Shown here piece by piece: positions 16,890-24,961 of a stretch of DNA of 42,300 nt. This stretch comes from Rhodospirillales bacterium (lineage in GTDB: Bacteria > Pseudomonadota > Gammaproteobacteria > Burkholderiales > Burkholderiaceae_D). Below the pieces are notes generated by a model. It made no database searches. It had not been told where the DNA came from and saw only the letters and a list, made by a program, of their open reading frames with translations. Location of the stretch: positions 1 to 42,300 of the forward strand of contig CAJCID010000281.1 in the NCBI GenBank assembly GCA_903970305.1, written 5' to 3'. Each line of letters starts with the position of its first letter. Positions within the stretch are counted from its first letter, which is position 1. A program made the position numbers and the translations under genes.

Positions 16890-19800
16890 ATGGCGTCCGT
16901 CCTGCCCGGCTATGCGGAGCTGCACTGTGCATCGAATTTCAGTTTTCTGAAGGGCGCATCGCACGCCGAAGAATTGGTCGAGCGCGCCCGCGCCTTGCAC
17001 TATGCAGCGCTTGCCATCACCGACGAATGTTCGCTAGCCGGGATCGTGCGCGCCCATGTCGCTGCCAAGGAAGCGGGCCTGAAGCTTCTCATCGGCAGCG
17101 AATTCACCACCGAGGAAGGCTTAAAGCTCGTGCTCCTGGCAACCAGCCGGGAGGGTTACGGCAACCTGTGCGAACTGATCACCCTGGCACGCCGGCGCGC
17201 CGCAAAAGGACACTACCGGCTGTTGCGCCAAGATCTCGATGCCGCCTGCGATGCGCCGCACTTGGCCGGCATGCCCGAGTGCTTAGCGCTCTACGTGCCC
17301 GATCCCGAAGCCGATCTGGCCGAACTCATCGAAGAGGCCCGCTGGTGCGCCGCAACCTTTGGCGCGCGCGCCTGGATCGCCGTCGAACTCTGCTACCGGA
17401 TGAACGACGATCTCCTCATCGAGCGGCTGCGCAGCGCCGCCCAGGCCAGCGGGCTGCCCCTGGTGGCCGCGGGCGATGTCGTGATGCACGTGCGCTCGCG
17501 CAAGCCCCTGCAGGACACCCTCTCGGCCATCCGTCTGGGCGAGCCGCTCACGGCCTGCGGCATGCAGCTTGAGCCCAATGCCGAACGCCATCTGCGCTCG
17601 CGGCTGCGCCTGGCGCGCCTGTATCCGGCTGATCTGCTCAGACAGACCCTCGCCATCGCAGAGCGCTGCACGTTTTCGCTCGACGAACTGCGCTACGAAT
17701 ACCCCGAGGAAGTGGTGCCCACCGGGCACACGCATGCGGGTTACCTGCGGCAGATGGTGCAAGAAGGGCTCGCCACGCGCTATCCGGCAGGCCCTGCCGC
17801 GAGCATCGTCGAGCAGATCGAGCACGAGCTTAGGCTCATTGCCGAACTCCACTACGAGTCCTATTTCCTGACCGTCTTCGACATCGTGCGCTTTGCCCGT
17901 TCTCAGGGGATCCTCTGCCAGGGCCGCGGCTCGGCGGCCAACTCGGCCGTCTGCTATTGCCTGGGCATCACCGAAGTCGACCCGGCGCGCGGCAACCTGC
18001 TCTTTGAGCGCTTCATCTCGCGCGAACGCGGCGAGCCGCCCGACATCGACGTGGATTTCGAGCACCAGCGCCGCGAGGAGGTGATCCAGTACATCTATGC
18101 GCGCTATGGCCGCCACCGGGCAGCGCTCGCCGCGACGGTCATCACCTACCGGCCGCGCTCGGCGATTCGCGATGTCGGCCGCGCCTTGGGCTTGGACATC
18201 GAGCGCCTGACCCGGCTCTCGGGATCGCACACCTGGTGGGACCGCAAGGGCGTGGAACCTGAAAGGCTCATTGAAAACGGGTTCGATCCCGCCAGTCCGG
18301 TGATGCAGAAGATGTCGGATCTGGTCGACATGCTGCTGCGCTTTCCGCGCCATCTCTCACAGCATGTGGGCGGCTTCGTCATCAGCCGCGACAAGCTCTG
18401 CCGGCTGGTGCCGATCGAGAACGCGGCGATGCCCGAGCGCTCGGTGATCCAGTGGGACAAGGACGATCTGGAGGCGCTTGGGCTGCTCAAGGTCGACGTC
18501 TTGGCACTGGGCATGCTCTCGGCCATCCGGCGCGCCCTCGCGCTCGTGGCTCAGCGTCGCGGCACGCCCTTTCGCATGCAGGATGTCCCTGCCGAGGATC
18601 CTGCGACCTACGAGATGATCTGCCATGCCGATACGGTGGGCGTATTCCAGATCGAGTCGCGCGCCCAGATGAGCATGCTGCCACGCCTAAAGCCGCGCAC
18701 CTTCTACGACCTCGTCATCGAAGTCGCGATCGTAAGGCCCGGCCCGATCCAGGGAGGCATGGTGCATCCCTACCTGCGCCGACGCCAGAACCAGGAACCC
18801 GTGACCTACCCCAGCCCGGATGTGCAGGTGGCCTTGGAGCGCACCCTGGGCGTGCCGATCTTCCAGGAACAGGTCATGCAGCTGGCCGTGCTGGCTGCCG
18901 GGTTCTCGCCGGGCGAAGCGGATCAGCTGCGCCGCTCCATGACCGCCTGGAAGCGCAAGGGCGGGCTCGGTCCCTTCCATGCACGCATCATCGAGGGCAT
19001 GACCGCGCGGGGCTACACCCTGGAATTTGCCGAACAGATTTTTCGCCAGATCCAAGGATTTGGCGAATACGGATTCCCCGAATCGCATTCGGCCAGCTTT
19101 GCGCTCTTGGTCTACGTCTCCTGTTGGCTCAAGCATCACGAGCCGGCCGCATTCCTCTGCGCGATGCTCAACAGCCAGCCCCTCGGATTCTATGGTCCCG
19201 CGCAGCTGATCCAGGACGCACAGCGTCACGGCATCGTCGTCGATCCGGTCGATGTGGTGCACAGCCAGTGGGACTCGACGCTCGTCGAAGTCGACACAGG
19301 CCCGGGTCAGCCTCGGGTGCGCCTCGGTTTGAGCCGGGTCAAGGGTCTGTCGGAAGTGGCGGGCCGGCGCATCGCTGCAGTACTCGCCCATGAGGACGTC
19401 CCAAGCGCCGCTGATCTGGCCCGCCTGGCCGACCTCAACGCCCACGACATGCAGTGTCTGGCCGCAGCCGACGCCTTGCAGTCTCTCACGGGTCATCGCC
19501 GCCAGGCGCGCTGGGCGGTGGCCGGCTACGCGCGCGACCAGAATCTTTTGCGCGGCGCACCCATCAGGGAGATCCTGCCCGACATCGCCCCGGCACCCGA
19601 AGGTCAGGCCATCGTCGCCGACTATGCCAGCATGGGACTGACCTTAAGGCGCCATCCTCTGGCGCTCCTGCGCCCGCGCCTGGCCGCGATGCGGCTGTCC
19701 ACGGCCGCCGAGCTGCGCGCGATGCCCAACGGACGTCTCGCCCGCACCACCGGCATCGTCACCGTGCGGCAACGACCCGGTACGGCCAAGGGCGTCGTCT

Positions 19801-20015
19801 TTGTGACCATCGAGGACGAGACGGGGACGACCAACATCATCGTCTGGAAGGATGTGAGCGTAAAGCAGCGTCGCGAGCTGCTCGGCTCGATGCTGCTCAC
19901 GGTCTATGGGGTCTGGCAGCGCGAGGGGGAGGTCACCCATCTGGTCGCCAAGCGCCTGGTCGATCATTCGAGCCTTCTGGGTGAATTAAACGTTGCCAGC
20001 CGCGACTTCCACTAA
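16890..20015 (+). CDS. dnaE2: Error-prone DNA polymerase DnaE2 (ImuC)
   Basis: About 1041 aa, C-family polymerase. The PHP domain opens with 'YAELHCASNFSFLKGASHAEEL', the palm has 'PPDIDVDFEHQRREEVI' with the paired catalytic aspartates and 'LLKVDVLALG' with the third, and 'HVGGFVISR' and 'IVRPGPIQGGMVHPY' match DnaE2. A C-terminal OB fold reads 'GVVFVTIEDETGTTNIIVW'. Length and the lack of the DnaE1 tail identify the DnaE2 branch, which does lesion bypass after SOS induction. The ATG at 16890 has better ribosome-site spacing (GCGGGA) than the in-frame GTG at 16884. It ends the imu operon. Confidence 0.95.
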   Translation: MASVLPGYAELHCASNFSFLKGASHAEELVERARALHYAALAITDECSLAGIVRAHVAAKEAGLKLLIGSEFTTEEGLKLVLLATSREGYGNLCELITLARRRAAKGHYRLLRQDLDAACDAPHLAGMPECLALYVPDPEADLAELIEEARWCAATFGARAWIAVELCYRMNDDLLIERLRSAAQASGLPLVAAGDVVMHVRSRKPLQDTLSAIRLGEPLTACGMQLEPNAERHLRSRLRLARLYPADLLRQTLAIAERCTFSLDELRYEYPEEVVPTGHTHAGYLRQMVQEGLATRYPAGPAASIVEQIEHELRLIAELHYESYFLTVFDIVRFARSQGILCQGRGSAANSAVCYCLGITEVDPARGNLLFERFISRERGEPPDIDVDFEHQRREEVIQYIYARYGRHRAALAATVITYRPRSAIRDVGRALGLDIERLTRLSGSHTWWDRKGVEPERLIENGFDPASPVMQKMSDLVDMLLRFPRHLSQHVGGFVISRDKLCRLVPIENAAMPERSVIQWDKDDLEALGLLKVDVLALGMLSAIRRALALVAQRRGTPFRMQDVPAEDPATYEMICHADTVGVFQIESRAQMSMLPRLKPRTFYDLVIEVAIVRPGPIQGGMVHPYLRRRQNQEPVTYPSPDVQVALERTLGVPIFQEQVMQLAVLAAGFSPGEADQLRRSMTAWKRKGGLGPFHARIIEGMTARGYTLEFAEQIFRQIQGFGEYGFPESHSASFALLVYVSCWLKHHEPAAFLCAMLNSQPLGFYGPAQLIQDAQRHGIVVDPVDVVHSQWDSTLVEVDTGPGQPRVRLGLSRVKGLSEVAGRRIAAVLAHEDVPSAADLARLADLNAHDMQCLAAADALQSLTGHRRQARWAVAGYARDQNLLRGAPIREILPDIAPAPEGQAIVADYASMGLTLRRHPLALLRPRLAAMRLSTAAELRAMPNGRLARTTGIVTVRQRPGTAKGVVFVTIEDETGTTNIIVWKDVSVKQRRELLGSMLLTVYGVWQREGEVTHLVAKRLVDHSSLLGELNVASRDFH

Positions 20016-20250
20016 GGAGACTCTGCGCCATACGGAGCACCATGCTGGGTGGGACCATCTGTGCTTGCTCGCACAAGCGCCACCGCAACGGACTTGAACG
20101 ACGGTCTTTATCTCGCGACTACACCGATGCGCCCCCAGGCGGCGGGGCACTGCGGACTGGCGGTTTCTGGCCGATTGCGACCGCCAACGAGGCTGAGAGT
20201 CGCGCGATAAGCTTCGCTGCGATTTGACGCGCGCGATCGCCAGGCCACAT

Positions 20251-20583
20251 TCAATCGTGCGTTGCCTCTTCAATGACCTCAGTAGCCCATTGATTGAGAC
20301 TTTTCCCAGCGGCTTGGGCGGCAACAATCGCCGCCCCGTGAACTTCGGGCGGCACGCGTAGCATGAGTTTTCCGGATGCTGGTTTCTCGGGGCGGATTCC
20401 CTGCTCCTTGCAGTCTCCCAGGAACTCTTCAATTGCTCTCGCGAATTCACTTCGCAGCTGACTCACGGTCTCGCCGTGGAAGCTGATGATTGTGCGTAGG
20501 CCAAGGACACGGCCAACGAAGATGCCATCCCGTTCGTCGAACTCAATCCTGGCGGTATAGCCTTTATGGGTCATCGTATTCAT
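20251..20583 (-). CDS. hicB: HicB antitoxin
   Basis: 110 aa. The N-terminal half has the HicB fold ('YTARIEFDERDGIFVGRVLG', 'ISFHGETVSQLRSEFARAIEEFL'), which binds and masks the HicA toxin. The C-terminal half ('LMLRVPPEVHGAAIVAAQAA', 'SLNQWATEVI') is a ribbon-helix-helix DNA-binding domain for autoregulation. The start ATG overlaps the hicA stop by 4 bp (ATGA), so the pair is translationally coupled with the toxin first, the standard hicAB order. A perfect palindrome upstream of hicA is the likely operator. Confidence 0.93.
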   Translation of the reverse strand: MNTMTHKGYTARIEFDERDGIFVGRVLGLRTIISFHGETVSQLRSEFARAIEEFLGDCKEQGIRPEKPASGKLMLRVPPEVHGAAIVAAQAAGKSLNQWATEVIEEATHD

Positions 20584-20834
20584 GGTTTCATTCCGACTCG
20601 TTCCAGTAGCTCGCGAGCTTCTTCAACCTGGTAGCGCTTGGCCTCCTTGCCGGGATGCGGCCGGTGACAATGCCAGTGCTCGCCCAGCAAACTCAGTCTG
20701 ACGCGAGAGCCTTCGCGCTCGGTAACCGTCCCACCTAGCGCGACGAACAGCGCTTCAATTTGCGAGAAGACGATGGCTGACGAAGTCGGTCTTGCAAAAA
20801 TCCCTTGGAGTGTCTTGCGATGCTTGGCATTCAC
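20580..20834 (-). CDS. hicA: HicA toxin, mRNA interferase
   Basis: 84 aa, the longer HicA/YcfA subfamily: 'HRKTLQGIFARPTSSAIVF', 'IEALFVALGGTVTEREGSRV' and 'HWHCHRPHPGKEAKRYQVEE'. HicA folds like a double-stranded RNA-binding domain and cleaves mRNA. In this subfamily the G-S-H of short HicA proteins reads G-S-R, with the conserved histidines in H-R-P-H-P, so the form here is normal. The gene precedes hicB with a 4-bp overlap. Its ATG is 10 bp from the palindromic operator. Confidence 0.92.
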   Translation of the reverse strand: MNAKHRKTLQGIFARPTSSAIVFSQIEALFVALGGTVTEREGSRVRLSLLGEHWHCHRPHPGKEAKRYQVEEARELLERVGMKP

Positions 20835-20844
20835 TGGTCAAAAT

Positions 20845-20863
20845 GATATCACTTAGTGATATC
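20845..20863. promoter_or_regulatory. hicAB operator, perfect 19-bp palindrome
   Basis: GATATCACTTAGTGATATC has two perfect 9-bp arms around a central T. It lies 10 bp upstream of the hicA start, in the place where the HicB ribbon-helix-helix domain should bind to repress the promoter. The repressor assignment is inferred from position and from known HicB autoregulation. Confidence 0.75.
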
Positions 20864-20896
20864 GTGTGCAAGCACTTTTTGATTGCAGCACTGGCA

Positions 20897-21517
20897 TCAG
20901 CGCTCGGCCAGGCGGCCAGGGGTCTCGACGAAGAAGGCATCGTTGTCAGGGTGCGAGGTGATGAGCGACTGAGAAGTCGGGCCCGCTTCGAGCCAGCCCT
21001 GGTAGTCGCGATCGAGCAAGACGAGCGGCGCACGGTCGTGGGCGCTTCCCAGGATCTCGTTCGGAGGGACCGTCACGACCGTGAAGGTGGCCACGGGCTC
21101 GCCCGTATCGGGGTGCTTGGAAGTCTCGTAGAGCCCGGCGACACCGAACATCTTGCGGCCTTTCAACCCAATGCGTACGCGCGTCTTCTTGCCCTCGATC
21201 ACAGGCCACTCATACCAGGCGGACATCGGCACAAGACAATGGGAGCGCCCAAAGGCGGCCTTGAACGAGCGCTTGGTCTGGAGCTCCTCGCCCACGGCAT
21301 TGATGAGCTGCTTTTTGACCCACTTGCCGCTGGGCCCGGGCCAGGTGCGCAAAAACCCCCAGCGCCGCATCTCGCCGATCCATTGTCCGTTCGCATCCAG
21401 GCGCACGATCGGCACGGCCTCGGTCGGACGCACATCGTCGTTGGGCAGGAACTCCTCGGGTACGTGGAATTCGGGGAAGTCCGACCAGTCATCTTCGAGT
21501 TGATAGCGTCCGCACAT
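20897..21517 (-). CDS. SRAP peptidase (YedK/HMCES family)
   Basis: 206 aa from the ATG that yields Met-Cys-Gly-Arg-Tyr. The Cys after Met is the conserved nucleophile that forms a thiazolidine link with abasic sites in single-stranded DNA, protecting them. The family's other key residues are present: Asn in 'LINAVGEEL', Glu in 'SAWYEWPV' and His in 'SAHDRAPLVL'. The usual N-A-R-x-E-T reads N-A-V-G-E-E here, so the DNA-contacting Arg is lost. A frame extends 10 codons upstream but would bury the catalytic Cys, so it was rejected. It lies close to the mutagenesis operon but is divergent from the next gene and not in that operon. Confidence 0.92.
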   Translation of the reverse strand: MCGRYQLEDDWSDFPEFHVPEEFLPNDDVRPTEAVPIVRLDANGQWIGEMRRWGFLRTWPGPSGKWVKKQLINAVGEELQTKRSFKAAFGRSHCLVPMSAWYEWPVIEGKKTRVRIGLKGRKMFGVAGLYETSKHPDTGEPVATFTVVTVPPNEILGSAHDRAPLVLLDRDYQGWLEAGPTSQSLITSHPDNDAFFVETPGRLAER

Positions 21518-21654
21518 GGCTGCATCCGTTGAGAGGCTGTCGAGCAAAGGCCTAGGAGTCTCCCTTGAGTAGGGACCGCAATTGCGCTCTTCTCTCGCTT
21601 TAGCCGACTCGCAAAGCGTCGATACTCAACCTGACAGAACCGAGGAGAGACTCG

Positions 21655-21954
21655 ATGACCCGATTAGCTACCGATTTTACCCGCACAGCGATCAATCCCG
21701 CTGCCCTCTTGGACGCGGTCAACGATCCCCGCGGAGTGCGATTCGCAGTCCATTGCGGCGCGGAGAGCTTCGAGTGTCTGGTCTTGACCAGCGCGCTGCG
21801 CACGCTCGATGTCTACGGTGTCCTGCATGAGGGGCTGCTCGCGGTCTACGCCAGACACCAGGTGCGTATCGAGGACCGCGCACGACGGCTCGTCGGCATG
21901 GGACTGCGCGGTGTCCGTCTGGTGCTCTACCCGCATCACTTCATGGACTCCTAA
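21655..21954 (+). CDS. Small DUF1488-like protein
   Basis: 99 aa. 'DPRGVRFAVHCGAESFECLVLTSALRTL' and a later 'HQVRIEDRARRLVGMG' follow the pattern of DUF1488 proteins (G-V-x-F-x-V ... V-x-C-x-V-x-x-x-A-L). A GAGGAGA ribosome site stands before the ATG. It is divergent from the SRAP gene. The function of DUF1488 is unknown, and the family match rests on pattern only. Confidence 0.6.
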   Translation: MTRLATDFTRTAINPAALLDAVNDPRGVRFAVHCGAESFECLVLTSALRTLDVYGVLHEGLLAVYARHQVRIEDRARRLVGMGLRGVRLVLYPHHFMDS

Positions 21955-22075
21955 GCCCAATCGGGTCTTGCCTCGCGAGAGCCGCGCGCTGTGGCGATCG
22001 GCGCGCATGCACCACGTTGGCTCGGCAAGGCGCCGTCTTGGTGCGCCGAGGAGGCTTTACGGGAGTCACTGGGCT

Positions 22076-22660
22076 TTACTCGGCTTTAAGCTCGCGGTCC
22101 AGCCGCCATTCACGCCGCAGCAATCCGTAAAAGCCGGTGTCCGAGAGTTCCCCGGCCACGAGCCAGCGCTCCCGCATATGTCCTTCCTTCTTGAATCCCA
22201 GACGCAACAGGCTGCGCTCAGAGGCTGCATTGCGCGGATCGATGTCGGCTTCCAGGCGTAACAGGTCGAGTTCCTCAAAGGCATAGTGGACGAAGGCCTC
22301 GAGGGCTTCGGCCATCCATCCCGCACCCCAGTACTCGCTGCCGAGGAGGTAGCCCAGTTCAGCGCGGCGGTTTGAGCGATCCAGCCGTAGCAGCACACAG
22401 GTCCCAAGCAAGGCGCCGTCGGCACTCCGTTCTAGACCAAGCTGTAAGAATTTGCCCGTGCGATAACCTTCCTCCACGGATTCAAGGAGTTGCCGGGCCT
22501 CGCCGATCTCGGTCATGGCTGGTCGTGCGCCATAGCGCGCGACCAGCGGATCGGCATTGATCCGAAATAGCGCCGGGATGTCCTCTGCAGAGAGCCTGCG
22601 CAGGCGCAGCCTGCGCGTTCTGATCGAGACGTCGCCAAAGGCGAGCGGGGTCTCATTCAT
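22076..22660 (-). CDS. GNAT acetyltransferase, RimJ/RimL type
   Basis: 194 aa from the internal ATG (MNETPLAFG). The N-terminus 'IRTRRLRLRRLSAEDIPALF' is the usual RimJ/RimL opening. 'ELGYLLGSEYWGAGWMAEAL' is the acetyl-CoA binding region (G-Y-x-L ... W-G-x-G-x-M-x-E-A), followed by 'NAASERSLLRLGFKKEG', the conserved N-x-x-S-x-x-L-x-x-x-G-F motif. The family acetylates N-terminal or small-molecule amines; the substrate is not known. A longer start is possible, but its extra 21 residues come from a degenerate GACTCTCGCC-type repeat and look non-native. Confidence 0.88.
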   Translation of the reverse strand: MNETPLAFGDVSIRTRRLRLRRLSAEDIPALFRINADPLVARYGARPAMTEIGEARQLLESVEEGYRTGKFLQLGLERSADGALLGTCVLLRLDRSNRRAELGYLLGSEYWGAGWMAEALEAFVHYAFEELDLLRLEADIDPRNAASERSLLRLGFKKEGHMRERWLVAGELSDTGFYGLLRREWRLDRELKAE

Positions 22661-22764
22661 GGGCGCCTCGACTCTCGCCTTGACTGTCGCGTCGACTCTC
22701 GCCTCGACTCCGACCGGGCCCACGACCTGCCAGGAACCCGGAACGTGCTCCGAGCGATTCGGGC

Positions 22765-23205
22765 CTATTTTGCAAACAGACGACTCGGATCGGCGAAGGC
22801 CTTGAATTCAAGGGCGTTCCCCGATGGGTCCTTGAAGAACATCGTCGCCTGTTCCCCCACCTCACCTTGAAAGCGGATGTGCGGCTCGATGATGAAGGCC
22901 ACGCCATGGGCCTTTAGGCGCTGTGCCAGTTCGTGCCAGGCTGACATCGAGAGGACCACACCGAAGTGGCGCACGGGAACGGCATCGCCATCCACATGGC
23001 TCGTGGAGGCTTGGGCGAGTTCACCCGGAGCAACGTGCGCCACGATCTGATGGCCATAGAGATCGAAATCCACCCAGTCGGAAGAGGAGCGCCCTTCCGG
23101 ACAGCCGAGCAGTCCGCCGTAGAAGGCGCGCGTGGCCGCCAGATCGGCAACCGGGAAAGCCAGGTGAAACGGCTGGGTCACGTTATAGGGAAGTCGATCG
23201 TTCAT
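22765..23205 (-). CDS. VOC family protein (glyoxalase/bleomycin-resistance fold)
   Basis: 146 aa. '[20 protein letters not shown]' is the first beta-alpha unit and '[18 protein letters not shown]' the last, with the D-P-x-G-N signature and a metal-ligand Glu in 'LEFK'. '[12 protein letters not shown]' has the second-position His. The two halves are complete, so a dimeric metalloenzyme or binding protein is expected; the substrate is unknown. It is upstream of and in the same orientation as the GNAT gene, with about 100 bp between them. Confidence 0.88.
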   Translation of the reverse strand: MNDRLPYNVTQPFHLAFPVADLAATRAFYGGLLGCPEGRSSSDWVDFDLYGHQIVAHVAPGELAQASTSHVDGDAVPVRHFGVVLSMSAWHELAQRLKAHGVAFIIEPHIRFQGEVGEQATMFFKDPSGNALEFKAFADPSRLFAK

Positions 23206-23703
23206 CCACGTCTCCGAGTTGCCCCGAGTTTCTCCGGTATGTCTTTCGATTCAGGCCCTGCATCGTTTGCGTCCAGGCCGAACCCCTAACCTCCATTCTA
23301 TGTCCAGCGGCAAAAAAGTAGGGCTCATGAAGGTGAGCTCATGAAGGTGAGCTCATGAAGGTGGGCTCATGAAGCAGGGCTTACTGCGCGTCACGAAAGC
23401 CGTATCGCTCGGATCGAGCCGGTCGCAGTTCCTCTTGGTTTGTTCAAACGCCGCCGATAGGTAGATTCACCCGTTGTGCCGGGACCCTGGACCGATCGGG
23501 CCTGCGCCCATGGCCCCAGTATTGCTCTATTGTGAATCTGTCGGTCAGAAAGGCCACTTTTGACGGGTCCAGCGACGAACTTTGTCGTTCATCGACAATT
23601 CTCGGCCACGACGACGCAGGGCAGTCAGCACCAATGCAGGCGCAGTTCCCGGGCGACATAGGCCGGGTCCGAAGATTGACGATGGAACTCAAGGAGAGCC
23701 GTC
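23206..23703. other. Intergenic region with tandem repeat, no recognised gene
   Basis: Roughly 500 bp upstream of the VOC gene. It contains the 14-bp tandem repeat listed separately. Frames through 23440-23700 on either strand show no family pattern, no consistent third-position GC and no clear ribosome site. Confidence 0.45.
23323..23376. repeat. 14-bp tandem repeat, nearly four copies
   Basis: The unit GCTCATGAAGGTGA is exact at 23323-23336 and 23337-23350, differs at the last base at 23351-23364, and is followed by a partial copy (GCTCATGAAGCA). Fourteen is not a multiple of three, so it is not a coding repeat. Each unit has an ATG and an AAGGTGA. Likely slippage-prone; no function is evident. 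Confidence 0.85.
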
Positions 23704-23913
23704 ATGAGATCAATGTACAGTTGTCTGGTGGCCTGGGATGATCAACGCCAGGTCGTACATCCCCACCTCGTCGACGAGCGCCAAGGCGTCGACCACCCCG
23801 GTGCCCTCGCACCATCCGTTCTTGAGCCCCTTCGCGCCAGTTTTCTGGCTTTCTTGCTTGCCTCAAAGCAGCGCCTCGCGCGACGTAAGGTCGGCACCAT
23901 CCACGAAAACTAG
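23704..23913 (+). CDS. Possible small hypothetical protein
   Basis: A 69-aa frame beginning 'MRSMYSCLVAWDDQRQVVHP'. An AAGGAG ribosome site at 23691-23696 sits 7 nt before the ATG, the main support. Third positions are moderately GC-rich. No family, signal peptide or membrane segment was recognised, and it faces the convergent membrane protein gene. It may be a chance frame. Confidence 0.3.
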   Translation: MRSMYSCLVAWDDQRQVVHPHLVDERQGVDHPGALAPSVLEPLRASFLAFLLASKQRLARRKVGTIHEN

Positions 23914-23935
23914 GGCCTGCTGAGAGGCCTTGCCA

Positions 23936-24502
23936 CTAGGGTCCCGATGTCGGCTCCGGGATCGATACGGGCCTTCGGGCCGCTTCGAATGGGGCCCGCC
24001 CCCGTAGGCGCCAGCTGATCAGCCCCGCTGCGTAGGCCGTGTAATACCCGGCCAAGGTACCGAAGATGACGAGAGTCAAGGGGCTACGCAAGAACGCATC
24101 GGGCGGACTCGACAATGCATTGACGGTACCTTCGAGGACCACCATCCGATAGATGATGCGACCGACCATCAGCAGCGAGAGGGCGATCCCCAGGTGCAGA
24201 TTGGGCACGTAGAAAAAGCCCTCGTTGGTCGCTTCAAACCGGGTGAGCTTCAAACCCACCCCCCCCAAGACGGCACCGACCAGCACTCCCAGAGCCAGGG
24301 CGCCCAGGGCGATGGGCGAGCGCAGAGTGGCCACGCACAGTACTGCAACCAGAATAGGAAACAGCACCACGGTCAGCCAGGGCCTGACCTTGCCCAGACG
24401 TTGGCGCCCGACGCTGCGCCGCACGCGCGCGTACAGCCTCCAGGCAATCAAAGGCACGAGGACGATCAGAAAGAGCGATGAACCAGGACCAGAATGCAAC
24501 AT
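23936..24502 (-). CDS. Multi-pass membrane protein, DUF1453/CcdC-like
   Basis: 188 aa from the ATG giving 'MLHSGPGSSLFLIVLVPLIAW'. It has five or so TM helices: residues ~8-22, 43-60, 64-86, 106-122 and 140-160. The opening 'P-L-I-x-W-R-L-Y-x-R-(V/I)-R-R-x-(V/I)-G-R-Q' and the later 'R-x-E-x-x-N-x-G-F-F-Y-V-P-N' fit a group of uncharacterised bacterial membrane proteins related to DUF1453. A longer frame upstream encodes no hydrophobic or conserved sequence and was not used. The function is unknown. Confidence 0.75.
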   Translation of the reverse strand: MLHSGPGSSLFLIVLVPLIAWRLYARVRRSVGRQRLGKVRPWLTVVLFPILVAVLCVATLRSPIALGALALGVLVGAVLGGVGLKLTRFEATNEGFFYVPNLHLGIALSLLMVGRIIYRMVVLEGTVNALSSPPDAFLRSPLTLVIFGTLAGYYTAYAAGLISWRLRGRAPFEAARRPVSIPEPTSGP

Positions 24503-24692
24503 GGTGTGATCCTCAGAGTTGAGCCAAAAAGGCAAGCAAGAACCAGTGTATCCGAGCAGTCTCCCCGCTCTTGGCGCTGGCGCATGTGCTGCGCTGCACG
24601 GTGATTGTAGCCTCGGCAAGCGAAGCCGAGGGCGGCACGCAGCTTGCCCGCCCTTGACGGTCACAGGCTTGCAACTAGAGTGGACACCTTAG

Positions 24693-24785
24693 AATGTCAA
24701 TTCCACTTTGGTTTACTGCGATCTACGGCGCATTCCGCAGTGGCCCATCGGCGCCCAAAGTGTCAAAATTCGCTTTAAGATGGGG
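24693..24785. repeat. Possible solo end of an IS21-like element
   Basis: Two similar segments lie 70 bp apart: TGTCAATTCCACTTTGG (about 24694-24710) and TGTCAAAATTCGCTTTAAG (about 24760-24779). The shared core TGTCAA..TTC..CTTT, repeated in the same orientation, resembles the repeated transposase-binding sites at IS21-family ends. No transposase remains nearby. This is recognition by pattern only. Confidence 0.3.
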
Positions 24786-24961
24786 GGTATTGACGAAGTC
24801 GGCATCGGCCGGCGCGGTCCCTCAGGTGGCCCTTCAGGCGCCCCTGAAGGTGCCTCCGGCACGCAAAGGGCCGTGGGTGACCCGCGTATCCGTCAGTTCC
24901 ACAGGTGAAATCGGCGGGCTTCCAACGCATTCGGATGCACTGCACCAATAGGCAAGGGACC

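Noticed and set aside
23323-23376. CRISPR array
   Set aside because: The repeats are directly adjacent 14-mers without spacers, and no cas genes are present.
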